A stretch of DNA of 64,000 nucleotides. It comes from Saccharomyces paradoxus. Lineage: Eukaryota; Ascomycota; Saccharomycetes; Saccharomycetales; Saccharomycetaceae. Under the pieces are notes generated by a model, which saw only the letters and a list, made by a program, of their open reading frames with translations, ran no database searches and was not told the DNA's origin. Position 1 is the stretch's first letter; every line of letters begins with the position of its first letter. Below, one piece after another: positions 59,568-64,000 of this stretch. The stretch is from positions 62,001-126,000 of the forward strand of contig NC_047492.1 of assembly GCF_002079055.1 (NCBI RefSeq), written 5' to 3'. The position numbers and the translations under genes were made by a program.

Positions 59568-59885
59568 TGAGAATTATGTGGGTAATTAGATAAATGTTGG
59601 GATTCCATTGTTACTAAAGGCTATAATATTAGGTATATAGAATATACTAGAAGTTCTCCTCGAGGATATAGGAATCCACAAAAGGGAATCGATAGTTCTA
59701 CATAGTGTTATTATTTTATCTTCTTTCTTTTTATATGTTGTCATTCATTATCCTATTACATTATCAATCCTTGCATTTCAGCTTCCATTAGATTGGATGA
59801 CTGTTTCTCAATTTTTATGCCATCCTCTTGCACCGCATGTTATAATATAATATTAAATAGATGATATTAGAATTTCATTCCAACA
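59568..59885 (-). mobile_element. Solo delta LTR (Ty1/Ty2 type) with target duplication
   Basis: A nearly full-length 318-bp delta on the minus strand, from TGAGAATTATG to TTCCAACA. It contains the usual delta features in reverse: GGGATTCCATTGTT, GGCTATAATATTAGGTATA, AGAAGTTCTCCTCGAGGATA, CCTATTACATTATCAATCC. The flanking 5 bp ATATG (59563-59567 and 59886-59890) are an exact target-site duplication. Hence a real insertion into the older sigma followed by LTR-LTR recombination. Confidence 0.95.
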
Positions 59886-59979
59886 ATATGAGATCTAAAT
59901 CTAACTAAAGGGTGGGAGCGCAGAATCTCTGATCTAAACTATTTGTTCCGGTATTTATACATTTCGGGTGCCTCATTTA
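59886..59979 (-). mobile_element. Ty3 sigma LTR, inner part (continues 59434-59567)
   Basis: After the duplicated ATATG the sequence goes on as sigma: TGGGAGCGCAGAATCTCTGATCTAAACTA and ATTTATACATTTCGGGT correspond to the sigma promoter region. It ends at 59979 where a second delta begins. The 5' end of sigma (about 110 bp) is missing. Confidence 0.85.
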
Positions 59980-60215
59980 TGAGAATCAGGTGAGCAATTG
60001 GATAATTGTTGGGATTCTATTGTTGATAAGGACTATGATATTAGGTATACATAATGTACTAGAGGTTCTCCTCGAGAATATTGGAATACACAAGAGGTAA
60101 TCGATAATTTTACATAATAATGGTCTTATTTTTTCTTTTGTTTTATGTGTTGTAGTTTATTATCCTATAACATTATCAATCCTTGCATTCCAGCTTTCAT
60201 TAAATTTGACTGGAC
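59980..60215 (-). mobile_element. Second delta LTR, truncated
   Basis: Begins TGAGAATCAGGTGAGCAATTGGATAATTGTTGGGATTC and keeps GATATTAGGTATACA, AGAGGTTCTCCTCGAGAATA and ATAACATTATCAATCCTTGC. The last 100 bases expected in a full delta, with the TGTTGGA terminus, are absent; the end is set where similarity fades. It lies about 50 bp before the tRNA gene, the preferred target zone of Ty1 and Ty3. More diverged than the first delta. Confidence 0.85.
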
Positions 60216-60264
60216 TACGAATTAGATATTGCATATTGAGGTAGTTACCACCATCAAATAACTT

Positions 60265-60367
60265 GGGCGTGTGGTCTAGTGGTATGATTCTCGCTTTGGG
60301 CGACTTCCTGATTAAACAGGAGGACAAAGCATGCGAGAGGCCCTGGGTTCAATTCCCAGCTCGCCCC
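60265..60367 (+). tRNA. tP(UGG)F: tRNA-Pro(UGG), with intron
   Basis: Cloverleaf reads clearly: acceptor GGGCGTG with CTCGCCC and discriminator C, B box GGTTCAATTCC, anticodon TGG at 60297-60299. A 31-nt intron (60301-60331) follows the base 3' of the anticodon, as in all yeast tRNA-Pro(UGG) genes. The intron is almost identical to that of S. cerevisiae. The T run after it ends transcription. It has attracted Ty elements on its 5' side. Confidence 0.97.
60301..60331 (+). other. tP(UGG)F: tRNA-Pro(UGG) intron
   Basis: A 31-nt intron one base after the anticodon. Its CTTCCTG...CAGGAGG inverted repeat forms the hairpin seen by the tRNA splicing endonuclease. Confidence 0.92.
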
Positions 60368-60373
60368 TTTTTT
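60368..60373 (+). terminator. RNA polymerase III terminator
   Basis: Six T residues directly after the tRNA 3' end; a second T run follows a few bases later as a backup. Confidence 0.9.
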
Positions 60374-60517
60374 GATCTTTTTTTATATTAATTTTTTTTT
60401 CTTCCACATACTGAGTTTCTTATGTATTCATTCCTTGTGCAATTTTTTTTACTTACTCAATATCAAGCAGTACTTCATAAATATATACTATACTGTATTG
60501 TTTATTGTTTTCTGTTT

Positions 60518-62017
60518 TCAACAATGAATAGCTTTATCATAAGCTGCCATGTTAGCTTCCTTAAATGCTTCGGACAAAGTAGGATGAGCATGGCAGACTC
60601 TAGCAACGTCTTCAGCGGAAGCACCGTATTCCAAGGCTAAACCAGCTTCAGCAATCATTTCACCGGCATTTGGACCAATGATGTGGGCCCCCAAAATACG
60701 CTCAGTCTTGGCGTCAATCAGAATCTTCACAAAACCATCAGTGTCTTGATTGGTCTTGGCTCTTGAATTGGCCGCGAAGGGGAATTTACCAATTTTATAG
60801 TCAATGCCGGCTTCTTTCAATTGCTCTTCAGTTTTACCAACCCATGCTACTTCTGGGTGGGAATACATAACCGAAGGGATATTGTTATAATTAACGTGAC
60901 CTTGACCAGTTTTGAACATTTCGACCGCTGCAATACCCTCTTCTTCAGCTTTGTGGGCCAACATTGGACCAAATGTAACATCTCCTACCACTTTAATGTG
61001 TGGGAACTTAGAATTAAATTGGTCATCAATAACCAGACGACCCCTTTTGTCTACTTCCAGTCCAATCTTTTCAGCACCCAATCCAGCTATGTAAGGTCTT
61101 CTACCAACAGCAACTAGCAAGACTTCAGCCTCCAAATTCTCTTGTTTATTCGTTTTAGTATCTTCTACAGTAATTTCAACGACGTTTTTGTCATCGTTTC
61201 TCTTGGCAGAAATAACTTTGGTGCTTAATTTAAAGTCTAAACCTTGCTTTTTCAAGAACTTTTGAGTGGCTTTGGCTACTTCACCATCCATGGAGGCACC
61301 AATTTGAGGTTGAAATTCTACTACAGTGACTTTAGAGCCTAATCTAGAGTAAACTGAACCCATTTCCAATCCGATAATCCCTCCACCAATGATGGTTAAT
61401 CTTTTGGGGATTTCCTTCAACGAAAGAGCACCCGTTGAAGAAACGATTTTCTCTTCATCTATTTCAATACCGGGGAAAGGTGTAACTTCAGAGCCCGTAG
61501 CGACTATGATGTTCTTAACATCTAATATGTGATCTTCCTTGACGGTTCCTTCCAGTCCTTCAACGGGAGTTACTTTGATCTTGGTCTCATCTTCAAATGA
61601 ACCATTACCTTTATAGTAGGTGACCTTATTTTTCTTGAAAAGAAGTTCAATACCTCCAGTTAATTGCTTAACAGCATCATCCTTAGCCTTTTGAAAGTTT
61701 GCGACGTTGATTTTGATATCACCGTTGACATCAATACCTCTCTTTTGCGCTTCTGTATGCATTTGATGGTATAAATGGGAATTATTTAAAAGCGCTTTGG
61801 AGGGGATACATCCAACGTTAAGACAGGTACCACCTAATTTACCTCTTTTCTCCACACATGCAGTATTAAACCCCAATTGAGCAGCTTTGATGGCAGCCAC
61901 ATAACCAGCAGGCCCACCACCGATGATAACTACATCATGTGATTTATTTATGGTCAATGTCCTGACTGTAGACGAAAAGGCACGCTTGTTATTTAAAAGT
62001 GATCTGATTCTTAACAT
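60518..62017 (-). CDS. LPD1: Dihydrolipoamide dehydrogenase (E3), mitochondrial
   Basis: A 499-residue flavoenzyme shared by pyruvate, 2-oxoglutarate and branched-chain dehydrogenase complexes and the glycine cleavage system. A presequence (about 1-21, [20 protein letters not shown]) is followed by the FAD motif [13 protein letters not shown], the redox disulfide [13 protein letters not shown], the NAD motif [18 protein letters not shown] and the catalytic [13 protein letters not shown] pair His-Glu. Start chosen at MLRIRS, giving the S. cerevisiae length; the frame is open 11 codons further. Divergent from SMX2. Confidence 0.98.
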   Translation of the reverse strand: MLRIRSLLNNKRAFSSTVRTLTINKSHDVVIIGGGPAGYVAAIKAAQLGFNTACVEKRGKLGGTCLNVGCIPSKALLNNSHLYHQMHTEAQKRGIDVNGDIKINVANFQKAKDDAVKQLTGGIELLFKKNKVTYYKGNGSFEDETKIKVTPVEGLEGTVKEDHILDVKNIIVATGSEVTPFPGIEIDEEKIVSSTGALSLKEIPKRLTIIGGGIIGLEMGSVYSRLGSKVTVVEFQPQIGASMDGEVAKATQKFLKKQGLDFKLSTKVISAKRNDDKNVVEITVEDTKTNKQENLEAEVLLVAVGRRPYIAGLGAEKIGLEVDKRGRLVIDDQFNSKFPHIKVVGDVTFGPMLAHKAEEEGIAAVEMFKTGQGHVNYNNIPSVMYSHPEVAWVGKTEEQLKEAGIDYKIGKFPFAANSRAKTNQDTDGFVKILIDAKTERILGAHIIGPNAGEMIAEAGLALEYGASAEDVARVCHAHPTLSEAFKEANMAAYDKAIHC

Positions 62018-62584
62018 TGTGAACTGTTGATATGCTCTTTGATGATACAACAGAGACGATTAAACAAAAACGTGTATATATATATACGTATATATATATA
62101 TTTATATGCAAGATGAGTCAAAGGGTAGGGAACAATCATCAAATTGTTTATTAGCATTATAATACACTAAAGTTCGCATTAAGCTGCTCCGCGGAGACTT
62201 CTCGCCAATAAGGACTCAGCCGTTCGATGTGATAAAGTATTCCAAAAAATAGTTGTCACTAGCAACGATATCACATGTTAGTCACGTGCTGAGGCAGATA
62301 GTTACTATATATATTTCAGTGGAAGATATGAAACTATATAGCGCCATGGCCACTACTTGTGGTTACGTATGACATTGTAAGCCCCATTGTTTGAGTATTC
62401 GTCTGTTTTCCAATTCACTTTTTCCTATAACTTCTCCTGTGCCCCTCTACGTTTTGTGCTGGTGGAAATACAGTGGTAAGAAAAATTAAATCTCTAAAGG
62501 AAAGGTGAATTTATAAGAGAGCACAACGAATATAGAGTATTCCGCCGCGTAGCACAGGATCACGCAGACGTGCACACAGATACA
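62018..62584. promoter_or_regulatory. Divergent promoter region LPD1 - SMX2
   Basis: A 567-bp spacer. On the LPD1 side there is a TA tract (62076-62105), a perfect Gcn4 site TGAGTCA (62114-62120), a Hap-type CCAAT (62205-62209), and a partial Gcn4 site GGACTCA (62212-62218). The CACGTG at 62283-62288 may be a Cbf1 site. LPD1 is under Gcn4 and Hap control in S. cerevisiae, so these fit. No extra gene is seen. Confidence 0.7.
62114..62120. promoter_or_regulatory. Gcn4 site before LPD1
   Basis: TGAGTCA, a perfect Gcn4 core, 97 bp before the LPD1 start. LPD1 is induced on amino-acid starvation in S. cerevisiae. Confidence 0.8.
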
Positions 62585-62818
62585 ATGGTCTCCACTCCTG
62601 AGCTGAAGAAATATATGGACAAGAAGATACTGCTGAATATAAATGGGTCTAGGAAAGTGGCGGGAGTTTTGCGAGGCTACGATATTTTCCTGAACGTCGT
62701 TCTTGATGACGCAATGGAGATAAATGGTGAAGATCCTGCTAATAACCACCCGCTGGGCTTGCAGACCGTCATTAGGGGCAACTCCATAATATCCCTAGAG
62801 GCTTTAGATACCATATAA
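62585..62818 (+). CDS. SMX2: Spliceosomal core protein SmG
   Basis: A 77-residue Sm protein, part of the heptameric ring on U1, U2, U4 and U5 snRNAs. Sm1 motif with KKILLNINGSRKVAGVLRGYDIFLNVVLDDAME and Sm2 motif VIRGNSIISLEAL are complete. The start is MVSTPELKK. It is small and easily overlooked. Orthologue of YFL017W-A. Only a 47-bp gap separates its stop from that of the convergent GNA1. Confidence 0.96.
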   Translation: MVSTPELKKYMDKKILLNINGSRKVAGVLRGYDIFLNVVLDDAMEINGEDPANNHPLGLQTVIRGNSIISLEALDTI

Positions 62819-62865
62819 TTTATATATATAAATATATGTCGGCCTCTATGTACTATACAGCAATA

Positions 62866-63345
62866 CTATTTTCTAATTTGCATTTCCACGCCTGCATTAC
62901 TAAACCCACATTTCTCATAGAATTTGACATTTTTCTCATCGCAATCTAAAATGATCTTATAACAACCGTAGCTAAAACCGATAGTCACCAATTGATCAAT
63001 CAAGAGCTTGCCCAAACCTTGGCCCTGATACTTCGAGTTTACTGCGATATCTTCGATGTGGCCACATAGCCCTAATTCATGAATTATCTTTCTTTCGACG
63101 ATGATATTCCCCGTAGCGGCAATTGTCTCTGTGCGTTTGTCCACAATCACCATGGGGTTGTACTGCATGATTTTTTTATTGTCGTTATCATCCCATATCG
63201 TGGCTTCATTCCAGTATTTTATGAGTTTACTGAAGGATTCCGGAGTAATTGTACCTACGGTGGTCAAGACATTCAGCGTCTCAGTGATTTGTTCTAAATC
63301 CCTCTCCTCTACTCGCCTTATGTAGAATCCATTCGGTAGGCCCAT
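62866..63345 (-). CDS. GNA1: Glucosamine 6-phosphate N-acetyltransferase
   Basis: A 159-residue GNAT enzyme that acetylates glucosamine 6-phosphate with acetyl-CoA, a step to UDP-GlcNAc for chitin, N-glycans and GPI anchors. The acetyl-CoA loop KYQGQGLGKLL follows HIEDIAVNS, and the C-terminal part has ILDCDEKNVKFYEKCGF. Essential in S. cerevisiae. Length as known. Transcribed in the same direction as MDJ1, after a spacer with a long poly(dA:dT). Confidence 0.97.
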   Translation of the reverse strand: MGLPNGFYIRRVEERDLEQITETLNVLTTVGTITPESFSKLIKYWNEATIWDDNDNKKIMQYNPMVIVDKRTETIAATGNIIVERKIIHELGLCGHIEDIAVNSKYQGQGLGKLLIDQLVTIGFSYGCYKIILDCDEKNVKFYEKCGFSNAGVEMQIRK

Positions 63346-63448
63346 ATTTTATGTTGATATTTAGTTTCCAATTCTTTCAATTCTTGGACTACTTCTCGAG
63401 TACAGTCTTGGGTTTTGTATGTAAACAATGCCTTCGCTTGTATTACGC

Positions 63449-63481
63449 AAAAAAAAAAATTAAAAAAAAAAAAAAAAAAAA
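63449..63481. promoter_or_regulatory. Poly(dA:dT) tract in the GNA1 promoter
   Basis: Thirty-three bases of A with a two-base T interruption (63460-63461), about 104 bp before the GNA1 start. Such tracts keep nucleosomes off yeast promoters. The length is above that of most natural tracts. Confidence 0.8.
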
Positions 63482-63583
63482 TAGGAGTAAATCGTTGGTT
63501 CTTTTATGCACAATTATTTAATTATAATTATCTATTTACGTAAAGGCTTCTATTTTCCTTATCTACAAGAAATTGAATGAAGA

Positions 63584-64000
63584 TCAGTTTTTTTTGTCAC
63601 CTTTGATCTTCCTGAATGTGTTGGTAATGAAATTTTCTAGTCTTTTCAAAGTGTTGTCGTCATCCTTTTTCGCGTGTTTCTCCTCCTCTTGCTTTTGTTT
63701 CTTCAGCATCTCTTCGTTGATGGCTGTACCCGCCGCCGTGCCTGGTTGCATGGTTTTCTTGGCCATATCATCGTTGGTGACATCTGCCAATGCCTCCCAC
63801 AAGCATTTTTCTGCCAGTGATTGTGGTTTCTTAACAACGATCTTGTACTGAACTTTCATATCACCGCGAATGGTCGATGTTTTAGGAACACCCATGTTAG
63901 GGATGGATATCACTTGATTGTATTGGGTCCCCGGAGCCACCTTTATTCTAATCTTCTGTCCCTCCACGGTGGGGATAGTGACAGTACCACCAAGTGCGGC
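63584..64000 (-). CDS. MDJ1: Mitochondrial DnaJ co-chaperone Mdj1, C-terminal part (partial)
   Basis: The frame is open to the window edge, so the N-terminal J-domain, Gly-rich region and zinc finger lie outside. The visible 138 residues begin AALGGTVTIPTVEGQK, the second beta domain of DnaJ (the client-binding part), and end with the Mdj1-specific charged tail KKQKQEEEKHAKKDDDN...GDKKN. Mdj1 works with Ssc1 in the matrix in folding and in mtDNA upkeep. The call rests on sequence match with S. cerevisiae and on synteny after GNA1. Confidence 0.95.
   Translation of the reverse strand, partial: AALGGTVTIPTVEGQKIRIKVAPGTQYNQVISIPNMGVPKTSTIRGDMKVQYKIVVKKPQSLAEKCLWEALADVTNDDMAKKTMQPGTAAGTAINEEMLKKQKQEEEKHAKKDDDNTLKRLENFITNTFRKIKGDKKN

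Noticed and set aside
1-64000. CRISPR arrays, bacterial operons, ribosomal RNA genes, snoRNAs
   Set aside because: None seen: this is a yeast nuclear chromosome, repeats are microsatellites, a coding minisatellite and LTRs only. A covariance-model scan for snoRNAs was not possible.

Overview
The window is a piece of nuclear chromosome from a budding yeast of the genus Saccharomyces. It matches, gene for gene and in the same orientation, the left arm of S. cerevisiae chromosome VI from RGD2 to MDJ1. Nearly every protein can be recognised from memory of the S288C proteome. Small but steady differences (Ste2 differs from the S288C protein as I remember it at roughly 5 percent of residues; ACT1 intron and promoters also differ) argue against S. 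cerevisiae itself and for a sister species such as S. paradoxus, S. mikatae, S. jurei, S. kudriavzevii or S. arboricola. I cannot decide between these without a search.

Layout. 1-6.1 kb: end of RGD2, FMP32, SEC53, OTU1, LAM5. 6.1-7.4 kb: an intact zinc-type polyol (sorbitol/xylitol-like) dehydrogenase gene with no counterpart that I know of at this place in S288C; this is the clearest gene-content novelty. 7.6-11.4 kb: FET5 and the MFS-like YFL040W. 11.7-23.3 kb: the essential core ACT1, YPT1, TUB2, RPO41, MOB2, RPL22B, with spliceosomal introns in ACT1, MOB2 and RPL22B. 23.9-42.3 kb: MIL1, RIM15, HAC1 (with its Ire1-type intron), AGX1, CAK1, CAF16, GYP8, STE2. 42.5-55.9 kb: BST1, EPL1, BUD27, FRS2, GAT1. 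55.9-60.5 kb: a gene-poor stretch with PAU5, a Ty3 sigma LTR split by a Ty1/Ty2 delta LTR that still has its 5-bp target duplication, a second truncated delta, and an intron-containing tRNA-Pro(UGG) gene. 60.5-64 kb: LPD1, SMX2, GNA1 and the 3' end of MDJ1.

The genes are mostly unrelated housekeeping and regulatory genes, as usual for yeast; they are not operons. Several regulatory sites can be read directly: the alpha2-Mcm1 operator of STE2, the Abf1 site between YPT1 and TUB2, the GATA cluster before GAT1, Ume6 URS1 sites in two long intergenic regions, an Aft1 core before FET5, a Rap1 site before RPL22B, anaerobic elements before PAU5, and the HAC1 splice hairpins with the 5'UTR-intron pairing that silences translation.

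I found no wholly new biological system. The most useful leads are the extra dehydrogenase and its unusual cofactor-pocket residue, the nested LTRs, the in-frame stop that removes the N-terminal extension annotated for S288C Gat1, and the paired Ume6 sites between TUB2 and RPO41.
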